This document shows, piece by piece, positions 51,135-64,000 of a stretch of DNA of 64,000 bases. The notes under the pieces were generated by a model. That model saw only the letters and a list, made by a program, of their open reading frames with translations, made no database searches and was not told where the DNA came from. The translations under genes and the position numbers were made by a program. The number at the start of each line of letters is the position of its first letter. Positions within the stretch are counted from its first letter, which is position 1. Origin of the DNA: Amphirosellinia nigrospora (taxonomy: Eukaryota > Ascomycota > Sordariomycetes > Xylariales > Xylariaceae); NCBI GenBank assembly GCA_004123355.1, contig SCHM01000002.1, positions 3,569,569 to 3,633,568 of the forward strand, written 5' to 3'.

Positions 51135-52222
51135 AAAGCATTTATTATATAAAAAAAATAAATAAAAAAACTAAAAAAGCTATTAAAGTTAAATAAATAA
51201 TAAAATATAATTAAATAATCGTTATATAAAAAAAGTATTATAAATAAATAATACTATAAGATTTATAGCAAGCTTAAATATAATACGTATATATATTAAA
51301 AAAAATAAAAACATTTAGCGAAAATAATTCCGATTAAATTTAATTAATTTTTTATATTATAGTTAAATTATTTATTATTTATATAAAAGTGCTAAAAAGT
51401 AGCTAGGATAATTAATAACTAGAATAGTTGTGTAGTATATTATTTATAAAATATGCGTATAAAGTTTTTTTATAATAACTAGCTATTAGTAAACTAATTT
51501 TTATATTTAGTATTTTAATAAAATTTAAGCAAAATATTTTAGTTCGCTAGTTAAGTTAACGTTTTTAAAAATAATAATTATAAGAATATATTATTTAATA
51601 GCTAAATATTTACGTAGCTAAAACTATAAAATAATATTTTTAATAATATTAATAATAATTTTAATTTAATATTTATATAAATATTTATTAAATAGCTAGC
51701 TAAATATTATATAATTAACGTATTATTTTTATAAATTGTTTATTTTAATTTTTTAGCGAAAAATTATTTTTATAAACAAACTTTTTATTAGTTAAAAATT
51801 ATTTATTATAAATAAAGTTTTTATAAACTAAAAAAATTTAAATATAATATTATTTATTAATATATAGCTTTTTTTAGCCGAAAATAAATTTTTAATAAAT
51901 TATATTTTATAAAATATAATTTTATTAATTATATTTTATAAACTATTAGTTTAAAATATATTATAATAGTTTAAAAGTTTATAATATTTTATTTAAAAAT
52001 AATGCTAAAAAAATTATATTTTTTTATAAAATTAATATAAAAGCTTTTAATAAAAGCTAGTTTTTTTATTATTATATTTAAAGCTTTTAAAAATATTAAT
52101 ATTAAAACTAAAAATATTTATATCCGGAATTTTAAAAATAATTTTAATTATAAAACTTTTATAATAGTTTTAATAAGTTTAACGTTATTAAAAACTAGTT
52201 TTATATTTAAAAAATATTGCTA

Positions 52223-52555
52223 AAAATTTTTATTTTTAAGCTTTTAGTTATAATTAATATTTTTTTTTATAATATAATTATATTTAAAATAATATTTCGA
52301 TAAAACATCTTGCTTTTAAGCTTTTAGTTATAATTAATATTTTTTTTATAATATAATTATATTTAAAATAATATTTTAATAAAAATTTTATTTTTAAACT
52401 TTTAATTATAACTAATATTTTTTTTATAATATAATTACGCTTAAAATAATATTTTAATAAAAAATCTTATTTTTAAACTTTTAGCTAAAACTAATATTTT
52501 TTTTTTATAACGTAATTATATTTAAAATAATATTATAATAAAAAATCTTGTTTTA
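52223..52555 (+). repeat. 79-bp tandem array, four units
   Basis: CTTTTAGTTATAATTAATAT and variants start at 52241, 52321, 52399 and 52478; each unit goes on with a T-run, ATAATATAATTATATTTAAA, ATAATATT and an A/T-rich link. Period 78-80 bp. Confidence 0.85.
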
Positions 52556-53179
52556 AATATTTTAATTATTATTAACGTTTTTATTTTATAATTTTATTAT
52601 ATTATAAATATTATAATAAAAAATATTTATAAGTATATTTTTTATATTAAATATATTTTATTAAAATAAAATTGTTTTTTTATTAATAAATTTTAAAAAA
52701 AAAAAATAGTTAAAAAAAATAATACTAAAAATCGCTTTTAAAAAATTTATAAGCTTATAAAACTATATAAATAATATAAAAAATATAAAAAATAAAATAA
52801 AATAAAAAACTAATTTATAAAAGCTAATAAAGCTATTTTAAACTTAAATTATAAGCTTATAAATTTATTAAAATTCTATAAATATATTAACTATATATTA
52901 TTATTTAATAAAAAAAAATTTATAAACTTTATTATTATTTTAAATCGAATATTTAAAACTTTAAAACTAAAAATAAAATTAATAAAAAAAATAATTTTAC
53001 GTTAGTTATATTATTTAATTTAAAATATTTTTTTAAAAAATATATATATAATTAATAAAATATAATATTATAATACTTTAAAATAGCTAAATAAAATATA
53101 GCAAAAAATAATAATCTTAACTTTTATTATTTTTATAAATATTATAATATTTAAATATTTATATTAATATAATATAAAA

Positions 53180-53745
53180 ACTTTATTTAATATATTTTAT
53201 ATAATTTTATATAATAGTTATAAATTATAATATTATAATTTTTATTTATAATAACTATTATTTATAGTAAATAATATTTATAATAAATAAAAGCAAATAT
53301 AAGCAATAAATATATTTGTTTTATTAAATTGCGAATATATAAATAGTTATTTATAATATAAAGTTAAACTTTTTTTTTTTTTTTTATTTATAGATTTTAT
53401 AATAATATATTATATGTATTAAAACCTTATTTTTTTAAATATATAAAGCGTAATAATTACGCTTTATAAAAAATAAAAAAAATCCTTTAATTAAAAAAAA
53501 TATAATATATTAATAAAATCGATAAAATTTAAAAACTTTTAGCTTATATATTAAATATAAAATAAAATATAAAATACTAAAAATAAAGATTAAAAACTAA
53601 TTAAATAAAAAAACTTTATATATATAGCTATATAATTATATAAAGCTTATAAAAATAACTTTATTAATTATTTATATAATAATAAATGTTTATATTTTAT
53701 TTTTATAAAAATTATAATATAAAAACTAATAATATTATTTATTAT
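53180..53745 (-). repeat. Dispersed repeat family R2, copy 2
   Basis: Reverse complement of 32,985-33,440. It carries about 95 bp that copy 1 lacks, including AAAGCGTAAT, one base, ATTACGCTTT (53445-53465), a perfect 10-bp-arm palindrome that may be a small nested insertion. Confidence 0.72.
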
Positions 53746-56029
53746 TAGTTTTTATATATTTAAATAAATCTTTTTAAAATAAATATAAACTAAAAATCGC
53801 TAATAAAGCTAAGCTATATAAAAAAAAAAACCTATTATTTTTTTGCTTTTTTTATTATTTTATAAATAATAACTAAAAAACTATATTATATTTATAATAT
53901 TATAAAAAACGCCGTTTAATATACTTTTTAAAAATAAGCTAAATAATATAAAGCGTTTAAAAATTATCGAGCTTTTAACGTTAATAATAATAATAATAAG
54001 CGTAAAAAAGCGCTAGCTTATTTATTGCTATTTTTATAATTTTTTTTATAAAAATATTATAGCTTTTTATATAAAATAACTAAATATAAAAATATTTAAA
54101 ATATATATAAACTAAAATATATTATTATATAATTTTTTTAATAAATTATATAAATAATAACTAATAAAAAATAGCTAAATAACGCTAGTATATTATTATA
54201 TATTATTATTTGGATTTATAAAAAATTAAAAAAATTAAACTAAAATATTTATTATTATTTTTTTTTTTTTTAAATCTAGTTTAAAAAAACGCTTTTTTTT
54301 AATTTAATTTTAAAATTTTTTCTTTTTTATATTATTTATTATTATAAAACTTATTAGCTTTATTGCTTTAATTTTATATTAAACTAGCTTATAAAACTAG
54401 CTAAAACTTTTTTAAATAATATTTATTTTTATTTTTTTTTAAAGCTTTTAAAGCGATTTATTTTATTAAAAAAATTAAAATTATTTATAAATATATTATT
54501 TTATTATTTATTTAAACTTAAATATTAATATAAAATATTTATAATTTAATAATAATTTAAATAATTTTTTTTGCTTAAAAAAAAGCGAAATTTATAATAA
54601 TAAATAAAAAAGCTTAATTTTTAAACTATTTAATAATATAGCTTTAATATTTATTATTAATATATAATTAATTAATAATTTAGTTATAAAAACTTTTTAT
54701 AAGTTTATTAAAATTAAAAACTTAAAATATATAAAATATTATTATAATTTTATTTATTAAATAAAGCTACGCTTAAGTTTAAAATAATATATATTAGCTA
54801 TTAGTTTTAATATGTTCGAAATAACGTAAAAATAAAAAATATTTATATAAAAGTATATTATTAAATAAATATTAAAAAAACTATATAGCTTAGTTTTTTA
54901 TTATTATTATTATTATTTAAAAAAATATATATATTATTAATTATATAATATAATTTATTAATAGTTATAATATTATGTTTTTTTTATATTTTACTTGCGT
55001 TTTATTTATATTTTATTTATATTTAGTATAATAAAATATTAAGGTTTTTAGATTAATTATAACGGCTAAAAAATAATTTAATAGGTTAAATAATTAATTA
55101 GTTAATATATTTTTATAAGTTATTATTTAATTTTATTTATATTATTTAATATATTTAATAAATTAATTATTTAGTTTATTATTTAATTAATTATAGTTTA
55201 ATAAAATAATTTTTTATTTTATTTATTATTAGTTATATTTTATTACTATAATAAAATTTAAATAAAAAGCTTAAAATAAGTTTAAAATTAACAATAATAA
55301 TAATAATATTAAAAATACTATAAAGATCTAATTTTTTTTTTTAAAAAATAAAATTTTATACTTTTTAATATTTAAAACTTTTTTTTATTATTATTATTAT
55401 ATAAACTAGCTATAAAACTTAGCTATAAAAACTATATAAACTTTTAAAAACTTTTATAAAAACTTAAAAAGCTAATATTATTTTAATTATTTTATAAACT
55501 AAAATATATTATATTATTTATAATATTATTTAAAATACTTTAACTTTTTTAAAAATTATTTTTAAAAAAGTTTATAAAAAAAAAGTTTTAAAATTTAGCT
55601 ATAAATTAAAAATATAAAAAAAGTTATATTAAATTAAAATAAAAACTAAAGCTTTTAAAAACCCCGAAAAAATTATTAGCTAAATTAAACTTTAAATTTT
55701 AAATATTTAAATATAACTTTAATTATATTTTATTTTTTATCGAACTATTTTTAAATATAAAATTTTATTATATTTTTTTTATAGCTTTATAAACTTAAAT
55801 AAAAACTTTTATAATTAAAAGCTAAATATTTTAATATTTAAATTTAGTTTAATATTTGCTTAAAATTTATTATAGTTTTATATAACTATTTTAGTTTTAT
55901 AATATAATATTTAGTAATAAACTTATAAATAATTTATAAATAGTTTTTATAGCTATTTTAATTAGAAAATTAAACTAATTTAATATATAAATAAATATAT
56001 TATTTAAACGTTAAGCTTTTAATTTAATA

Positions 56030-56395
56030 TATATTTTTATATATTTTTTAAAACTATTTCGTTAAACGTTTATTAAGCAATTAAATTTAAATATTTATAT
56101 TTTTTTTAAAGTTTATATACGTTTATATATATTTTTTAAAGCTTTTTTCGTTAAACGTTTATTAAAAATATAACCTAAATATTTATATTTTTTTTAAAGT
56201 TATATATATTTTATATATAGTTTTAAAACTTTTTCGCTAAACGTTTATTAAAAAATATAACCTAACTATTTATACTTTTTTTAAAGTTTTATATATTTTT
56301 ATATATTATTTAAAGCTTATTTTATTAAATATTTATTAAAAAATATAATTTAATATATATACGTTTTTTAAAGTTTATATATATTAAATAATATT
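56030..56395 (+). repeat. ~87-bp tandem array, four units
   Basis: CGTTAAACGTTTATTAA and variants lie at 56060, 56149, 56235 and (decayed to TTATTAAATATTTATT) 56321. Units share ATTTATATTTTTTTTAAAG-type spacers. The CGTTAAACG core shows stepwise loss of CpG from copy to copy. Confidence 0.82.
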
Positions 56396-57975
56396 AAAAT
56401 AAAACCTAGAAAAAAAAATCTTTTTATATATATTTTATATATAAAAAAGCTTTTTATTTTATAGAATTATAATTATAATAAACTTAAAATAAATATATTA
56501 AAAATAAAACTTTTAACTATAATTATATTTAAATATAAAATAGCTTAAGTTTTTTATAAAAAATAAAAATAAAAAACTATAGTTTATTTTTTAAACTTAT
56601 TTAAACGTTATAAATTTTAAAAATATAATTAATTTAATAAAAACTATATAAATATTTATTTAAACTTTTAATTTTATTAATAATTTTTAGCTATTTAAAT
56701 ATTATTTTTATTTTATTTTAAATTTATAGCTATAATTAAAATTTATTAAGTTAAAAAAATTTATATATTTTAATTAGTTATTTTTAATTAATTTTTTAAA
56801 GTTTTTTTTTTATAATTTAAAATAAAATAATTTTAAAAAAAATATATTTAATTTATAAAAACTTTAAAAAAATTAAATATTAATATAGTTTTTTTATTTT
56901 TTTTTTTAAAAAGCTAAACTTTTTTTTATATTTTTAAATAAAACGCTAAAAAAAATAATAAAAAAATACTAATAATGCTTATTTATAAATTTAGCTAATT
57001 TTTTTATTATATTTAATAAATATTATTAATAAATATAAATTAAAAATTATAATAATAAAATTTATTAAAATTTTTAACTAAATTAAAATTTATTTAATTA
57101 AATATTATTAAAACTAAATAATATATAATATTATAATTATTTTTATATTAAAGCTATAATAAAAATATTTTTTAAATAAATATAAAAAGCTTAAAATTAT
57201 TATTAATAATATATTTTATATTTTAATTAACGTTTTTATATTTTTTTTTTTTAAATTATATATTATAAAAATTATAATTTTATAAAATTAAAATTAAACT
57301 TATTTAATTTAAATTTTTTAGCTTATTTATTATAATTATTTTATAAGTTTTAAAAAAAACTTTAGCTAAAATTAAAAAAATTTTTTATTTATATTTTTTT
57401 CGAAAATAAAAAAATAATATTTAAAAAAAAACAAGCAAAAATATTTTTTTAAATAAATTTTTAATAATATATTAAATAAAAAAATTTTTTTTATTATTAT
57501 GTTTAAAAATATTATAATATTAAAAATTTATATAAAAACTTTTATAGTTTTATATATAATATAAAAATATAATAATTTATATTAATTATATAATTATTAT
57601 TAATAATATATTTTAATTAAAGCTAAAGTTTAATAGTTTATATTTATTAGTTTTTATTATTTTATTTTTAAATATTAAAATAATATAATTTTTGTTTATT
57701 TTTTAATATATTTTAAATTTTATACTATTTAACGTTAATTATTAAGCGAACTATTTTATATAATTTAATAAAAAACTATTAATATATTAAAATAATATTA
57801 TATTTATTAATATATTAAATAATTATTAATATTTATATTATTTTTAATTAAATTATTTTATAAAAATATTATTATAAATAAAAAAACTATTAAAATTTAA
57901 TTTTTTTTTTGTTAGTTTAAATAATTTTTAATAAATATTAAATTAATTTTTAAATAATAGCTTAATTAATATTTT

Positions 57976-58059
57976 AGCTTAAAATAGCTTAGCTTTAGCT
58001 TAAAATAGCCTAGCTTTAGTTTAAAATAGCTTAGCTTTAGTTTAAAATAGCTTAGTTTT
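57976..58059 (+). repeat. 21-bp tandem array, four units
   Basis: AGCTTAAAATAGCTTAGCTTT repeats four times, with only one or two base changes per unit, flanked by related single AGCTTAG words. (The unit is quoted as 10+11 bases: AGCTTAAAAT and AGCTTAGCTTT with a shared overlap.). Confidence 0.82.
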
Positions 58060-58765
58060 TATAAGCTTAGTTTTTTTAAGCTTATTATAATATATAATAT
58101 TTAAAAAAAACTATAAATAGCTTTAAAGCTTATAAAAACAATAAACTTATATATATATTAATATTATTTTTTTTATTATTTAAAATATTATTATTATATA
58201 ATTCGTTTTTTATAATATTTATAAAAACTTAAATAAAATTAGTTTTAAGTTTTAGTTTTAATTTAGCGCTAGTTTATATTTTTATTATATAGCTTAATAT
58301 ATATAATAAAATTATAATTTAAATAAATAACTTTTTTATATATTTTAAAAATATATATTTAGTTTTAAATTTTAAATAAAATATTATTATTATATTTAAT
58401 AACTAAAATTATATATTAATATAAAAAATATAAACTTTTTTTATTTTCGATTTAATAGTTTTTTAAATAATTTTTTAATAAATATTATTATAATAAACTT
58501 TATTTCGGATTAAAATAATACGTTAGTATAAAACTTTAGCTTAAAAATCGCTAAATAAATATATTTTTTATTTCGGTTAAATTATTAAATTTTAAAAACT
58601 TTAACTATTTAAAACTTTTATTAAAACTATAATTTATAATTTAATAATAGCTAAAAAAAGCAAAGCTAATAATAAAATAAATTAATAAATAAAAGTATTA
58701 TAAATAAATTAATAAAAAAAAAAAATTTTTTTATTAAAAAAAAAACGTTTATATATAAAAATAAA

Positions 58766-59036
58766 AAACTAAATTAAATAATATAATTATTTTAATATTA
58801 TAATTAGCTAAAGTAATTAAGCTTAAAACTAAATTAAAAATATAATTATTTTAATATTATAATTAGCTAAAACAGCTAAACTTAAAACTAAATTAAATAA
58901 TATAATTATTTAATATTATAATTAGCTAAAGTAATTAAGCTTAAAACTAAATTAAAAAATATAATTATTTTAATATTATAATTAGCTAAAACAGCTAAAC
59001 TTAAAACTAAATTAAAAAATATAATTTTAATATTAT
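58766..59036 (+). repeat. 60-bp satellite with alternating dimer structure
   Basis: TAATTAGCTAAA or ATTAGCTAAA recurs at 58802, 58861, 58920 and 58980 (period 59-60). Units 1 and 3 continue with GTAATTAAGCTT, units 2 and 4 with ACAGCTAAACTT, so the array is a dimer of ~119 bp present about twice: a small higher-order satellite. Confidence 0.85.
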
Positions 59037-62000
59037 AGTTTTTATATTTAAAATAGTTTTATATTTATTTTTAGCTTTATAAACTTTTATAAACTTATAT
59101 AACTATTTATTTATTATTTTATTTAAATAAAATAACTTTTTAATTTTTATTTAATTATTTTTAAACTATTTAAAGTTTTTAAGTTATATTTGCTATATTT
59201 ATAATTTTATATTTATTATATAAAAACTAAAATTAGTTTTATTTTTATAATTTAATACTATTAAAACTAAATTATAAATATATAATATAAACTAGCTATA
59301 ATATTTTTATTATTTAATAGTTAATAAAAACTATTTTTTAAATTTATTTTAATATTAACTAATAAATTATTATAGCTATTTAATAAATAAAAACATTATA
59401 TATTTTTCTAAAATACTGTATATTTTACGCCTTTAATATAGCTATTTTTATTATTATAGCTATAAAAACTCTTATTATATTTAAATGCTTAAGTTTTATA
59501 AGGGAGGTATAACTAAATAAAAGAAGGTTTTTTTTGTCGATAAAAAAATTTTTTTATCCGGCTTTATATTTTAAATAGGAAATTTTTTTATTTTAATTAA
59601 AAACTACTTTATTATTTAAAGCTTTTTTCTATTTTTTATACTTAACGTATAATTTAATATTTAAAGTTTTATATTTTACGTTTTTTATTTTTTATTTAAT
59701 ATTAATAACTTAAGCAATTTTTTAAAAATATTTATTTATTTATTTATAACTATTTATATATTTTAATATTAAAAATAATATAGATTTAAAACTTATAATT
59801 TTATTATTATTAATTATTAATTGTTAATTAATTATTTAAGCTTTATTTAATTTATTTTATTCCGAAATTTTATTTTATTTATATTTTATTTTATTTTAAA
59901 GCTTTTTTTAAGGATTTATTTAAGCTTATTAGTATATTTTTAGCTAAATTTATTTCTTTCGATAGTAAATAATTTTTATTTGTTTTTAAATATAACTTAT
60001 TAATAAGTATTTATTTTTTTTTATTTATTTATTATTTTTTTCGTATATTTTTTTATTTATAAATATTACTTATTTGTTTATGAACTTTAGCCGCTAATTA
60101 TATTTTTAGTTTTAACTATTTTACTATAATATAAATATTTATTTATTTATTATTATTATTATTTTAAATATTACTTTTATTAAATAATAATTTAATTATT
60201 ATATATATTAAACGTTATAACTAAATAATAGCTAAATAATTATATATTAATTAATAGTTTATTATATTTTATTTTTTTATTTTATTATTATATAGTTTAA
60301 TATAATCGATTATTTATAATTAATTTTACGATATAAATATTTTAAAAATTATAAAAAAATTATTTATAAGCAACTTTTTAAGTTATAAAATTATATTTAT
60401 AACTAAGAATTTCTTTTTTTAAAAAAACTAACGTTTAATATTATAATTATATATTATAAAAATATAATAAATAAAACTATTAATAATAACCTATTAAATC
60501 GAACAAAATATAATTATATTAATAAAAACTATTATATAAAAGTTTTATATAATATTATCGAAAAAATATAATATAAAATTATATAAAAGCTAAACTATAC
60601 TATATAATATTTTTATAACCGTTAAATAGTTCTTTTTACTAATATTTTCGTAAACTACCGCTTATAATATATTTAAATCTAATAATTTTAATATTAACTT
60701 ATTAAATATAACGATAAACTAAGTTTTAAAAGCCGCTATTTTATTTTTAACTTTATATATAAATAATAAGCTAGTAAAATAATATAAACTATTTAAAATA
60801 TTAGTTATTTATTAAACTATTCTGCTTAATAAAAAAGTTATTATTTTTATTTTATATTCGAAAAAAGTTATTAAATATATATTATATTTAAAAACGTATA
60901 AAATATGTTTATTTTATTACTACCGAATTTTTATTATATTATTTACTTAAAATATCGAAAAATAAAAAAAAAAATCGATTTTTTAAAAAAAAATAATATT
61001 TTTATATTTAGCAAAAGCTTAAAAAAAAAATATAAATAAAAAATATAACTTTATTATATAATAATAATATATAAAAAATTGCTATAAAAAAAACTAAATA
61101 TTATTTACCGGTTATTATCCTATTAAAATATATATTATTATTATAGTAAAAAAATTAAATAAATCTTATAGTTTATTTATAAAATAATAATATAGCTTTA
61201 GTATATATTATTACTATTAATAAAGCAAATAAATATTATTAACATAATTATATAAAAAAAAAGCTTTTATAAATTAAAACAAAATAATAAAGCGCGTTAA
61301 AAACAACTTATTTAGAAAAACTACGCTAATATAGCTAGCACCCTAATTTGCTAAAGTACATTCGTAAATCCTAAAAACTTAAGCTTCTTTGCCCTTAACT
61401 TAAAAGGCCTTTAGTATAAAATATTAAATTTTATTAAAATACTTTATAATAATATTATATATAGTAAATAACTAAAGCTTTATTATATAATATAGTTTAA
61501 ACTAGTTTTAAAGCAATAATTTTAAACTTTTAAATCGTATTATAAATCGCTAAAAATAACGTTAAATATAATTATATCGCTAATAATTTATACTAAATTT
61601 TTAAATTTTCTTTAATAAATATACTTAGTAGTATTATTAAATACTAGTTAAGTTTTTTTATAAAATTAAATAATTATATAAATTATAATTTATATATATA
61701 TTTTAAATAAAACTATTTTTAAACTTTATTATAATTATTAATATTTTTAACTAATAATTATTAATTTATTTAAACTTTAACTAATAATTAAACGAAATAA
61801 ATATTATTTATAAATAATATTAAACTAGTTATATATTTAATACGTTTTATTATTTTTTTCGGTAAAAATTTTAGTTTAAAAAGATTTTATAAAGCTTAAA
61901 AACAATAATATTTATATAATAATATTTATAAAACATTAGCGTACTTTTATAGCTTAATAAAAAAATTAAACTAATATATATATAAATAAGCGTACTAAAG

Positions 62001-62075
62001 TAGTTTTAAAAGATTTAATAGATTAAGTTCAACTATAAAATTTAGTTTATAGTTTTATGTTTATATATATATATA

Positions 62076-62273
62076 TACGGAATATAGTTAACCCGCTTAG
62101 GGCTAATAGAGCCCACTAAGCCCGTTAACGGGCTTGGGTATACCCGAGTTTACTAATACGTTCCGTATGCTCTGTTTCTACCTAAGCAGGCTAGCTAGGC
62201 TAGCATGCTTTGGTTTTACCTAAGCAAGCTAGCAAGGCTAGCGTGCTCAGGTTAAAGTAGGGCTACTCCGTTA
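62076..62273. other. GC-retaining island with inverted termini and palindromes
   Basis: About 200 bp with intact CpA and TpG. TACGGAA (62076) opens it; TTCCGTA (62161) mirrors that, and TCCGTTA (62267) lies at the far end. Inside are GGGCT-AATAG-AGCCC (62100-62114), the 18-bp palindrome AAGCCCGTTAACGGGCTT (62118-62135), GGGTATACCC (62136-62145) and a 38-bp tandem pair (62178-62215, 62216-62253) of TACCTAAGCA-GCTAGC-type. Termini near TACGGA/TCCGTTA recall fungal LTR ends, so a solo LTR of a fossil Ty3-like element is possible; a miniature inverted-repeat DNA element is the alternative. Confidence 0.55.
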
Positions 62274-62547
62274 TAATATTTTAATTTAATATTTAAACTT
62301 TATAGCTTAATAATATTATAATTTAAATAAAAACTAGGTATTTAATAGTTATATAATTAAAAACCTTTTTTTTTTTTTTTAAACTTATATTATATAATTA
62401 CTTTAGTTTATATTATTAGCTAATATTGCTTTAATATTTTTAAGTTAATATAATAAAAAAATATATAACGTAATATATAAACATTTTATATATATAAATA
62501 TTTTGTATATTTTTTTATTTTTATATTTTTTATTTTATTTTTAAATA

Positions 62548-64000
62548 TTTTAATAATTAATAATAGCGCTATTATACGAAGAAAATAATTTATAGCTTAT
62601 ATTATAAGTTATAAAACGCGACGAAAAATTATTATTATAACGCGCTATAAAAATTTATAACGTTTTTTAGTTAATTTTTCGTACGTATTATAATAGAATT
62701 TTATTTAAATAAACTAAACAGTTAATAATATATAAATTATTAGAATTCGAAAAAAATTAATTATATAATATATATTTAATTTAAATATATAAAGATTTTT
62801 ATTTAAATTAAATAATATTAAAAATATAGCTAATTAACTATTATATGAACGCGATATATTATTTATTAAAGTTAATTAAGCTTTAAATTTTATATAATAA
62901 CTATTTAACTTTTAAACGCGTTTTAATTATTAAATTAATTATTAGCGAATTTTATACAAAAATTTTAATAAATATTAAAAATAGTTTAAGCTTATACGAA
63001 ATATAATTATAGCTAAAAATATTTAAAAAGAAAATATTTATAATTTTAATAAAATAAAATTTATAATAAGCTAAATATTATTTAAAATAGTTATAACGTT
63101 ATATAAACGTTATAAACGATTAAAAACTATTTAATAAAATAATCAGAAATAAATAATTATTATTTATATTATTTTATTATATAGCTATTTTATTTTATTA
63201 TATATTATTTTAGTTAAGTTAATTTATTTATTATTTTAGTATAAAATAATTATTTATTAATTAATTAAAAATTAAAATAATAAAAAATAACTAAATTATA
63301 AACAAAAAAATTTAAATTAAATTAAATATTTTAATAATTATATAGCGCGTTATATAAAAATATTTATTATTTTTTAATTTTAAATAGCTATAAAAATTAT
63401 TTATATTAAATTTAAATTATACGTTAAAAAATATAATATTATTATTTTTATATATTTATTTATTTATTATATAAATTTTAGTTTTTAAATATTAATTATT
63501 TTAGTTTTTTAAAATAGTTATATAAAAAAAATCGATAAATTAGCCTAAGTTTATATTATTTATATTAAAAAAAAGATTTTTTTATATTATTTTTTATTAT
63601 ATATAAAGCTATAATAATATTAAAAAATATTAAAAAAAGCTTTCGAAAGGTTAACTTTATTTTATATAATTTAATATATATTATTTTATAACTTTTATTT
63701 AAAAATTTAATTAAAACGCTTTTAAAATTATTTAATAAATTTTAAATTTAAAAGTTATAAATATTTTATAATATAAAAAATACTAAATTATAAATTTAAT
63801 ATATTAAATTAAAAATTATATAATATTAAAATAGTTTTTTTATAGCTATTTTAAATATAATTAATTTAATTATAAAAAATAAATATATTAAAATATTAAA
63901 TTATATTATTTTAATTTAAAATAGTTAAACTTTAAAAAATAAATTATAAACTAAACTAATATTATTATACGAAAAATAAATAAATTTAAATTAAAAAATA
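62548..64000 (+). repeat. Long dispersed repeat R1, copy 2 (runs off the window)
   Basis: Direct copy of 49,681-51,134, still matching at the last base of the window, so the element continues beyond. It begins about 270 bp after the GC-retaining island. RIP-mutated; no frame can be read. Confidence 0.85.

Larger units (their letters stand above)
28740..64000. other. RIP-mutated AT isochore
   Basis: Over 35 kb the sequence is overwhelmingly A and T; remaining C and G sit in AGCT, CG, CT and GT steps, while CA and TG are nearly absent (for example none in 29041-29100). RIP converts CpA to TpA in duplicated DNA of ascomycetes, which yields exactly this profile; simple CpG deamination would not, since CpG is kept. 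No coding frame of biological quality exists on either strand. The block runs off the window end, so its full size and whether it is centromeric, subtelomeric or an internal repeat island cannot be told. Confidence 0.93.

Noticed and set aside
28740-64000. Mitochondrial DNA or plasmid integrated in the nucleus
   Set aside because: No mitochondrial genes, rRNAs or tRNAs are visible, and the selective loss of CpA/TpG with CpG kept fits RIP, not mitochondrial composition.
28740-64000. CRISPR array or telomere repeats
   Set aside because: The regular repeats are contiguous tandem units without unique spacers, and no run of TTAGGG/CCCTAA occurs.

Overview
This window looks like nuclear DNA of a filamentous ascomycete (Pezizomycotina, probably a Sordariomycete). 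The evidence is short GT-AG introns (52-272 bp) with CTAAC/CTAAT-type branch sites, fungal-type genes (Cti6-like PHD protein, Mtg1-like GTPase, presequence-bearing SDR), many TAGGTA/CCTAGG words between genes, and a block whose composition is that of extreme repeat-induced point mutation (RIP). The class is inference; the RIP composition is visible directly.

Layout. Bases 1-28,700 are ordinary mixed-composition DNA with eight supportable genes: an NAD(P)-dependent SDR (minus, 672-1791), the circularly permuted mitochondrial GTPase MTG1 (plus, 3179-4349), a CTI6-type PHD-finger regulator (minus, 4925-7026), a conserved uncharacterised protein with a CxxC C-terminal module (plus, 10301-12186), a very large disordered protein (plus, 13706-18574), an organelle-targeted SDR of the polyol/sorbose reductase type (plus, 21018-22396), a two-exon unknown protein (plus, 25050-25651) and a 56-residue repeat peptide (plus, 27883-28053). 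A Pol III-type tRNA-like gene lies at 19.5 kb. From 19 kb on, gene density falls and decayed repeats appear.

Bases ~28,740-64,000 are an AT isochore with no credible coding sequence. CpA and TpG are almost gone, while CpG and CpT survive (AGCT, ACGT), which is the RIP signature. It holds fossil repeat pairs readable by eye (49.7/62.5 kb direct; 33.0/53.2 kb inverted; 45.6/47.1 kb direct; 41.4/49.0 kb inverted), several tandem arrays (40, 60, 79, 87 and ~145 bp units), and three small islands that keep G+C (41.06-41.27, 47.07-47.10 and 62.08-62.27 kb).

Reading caution. Almost every multi-exon or long gene here is interrupted by single-base indels, mostly one base missing from a C or G run. 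This hits a conserved housekeeping gene (MTG1) four times while codons on both sides stay sensible, so I read it as sequencing or consensus error rather than gene death. Coordinates below are gene spans; exon boundaries are given in the evidence.

The best candidate for something undescribed is the repeat peptide at the isochore edge: its two 21-residue repeats differ at eight codons, seven of them silently.
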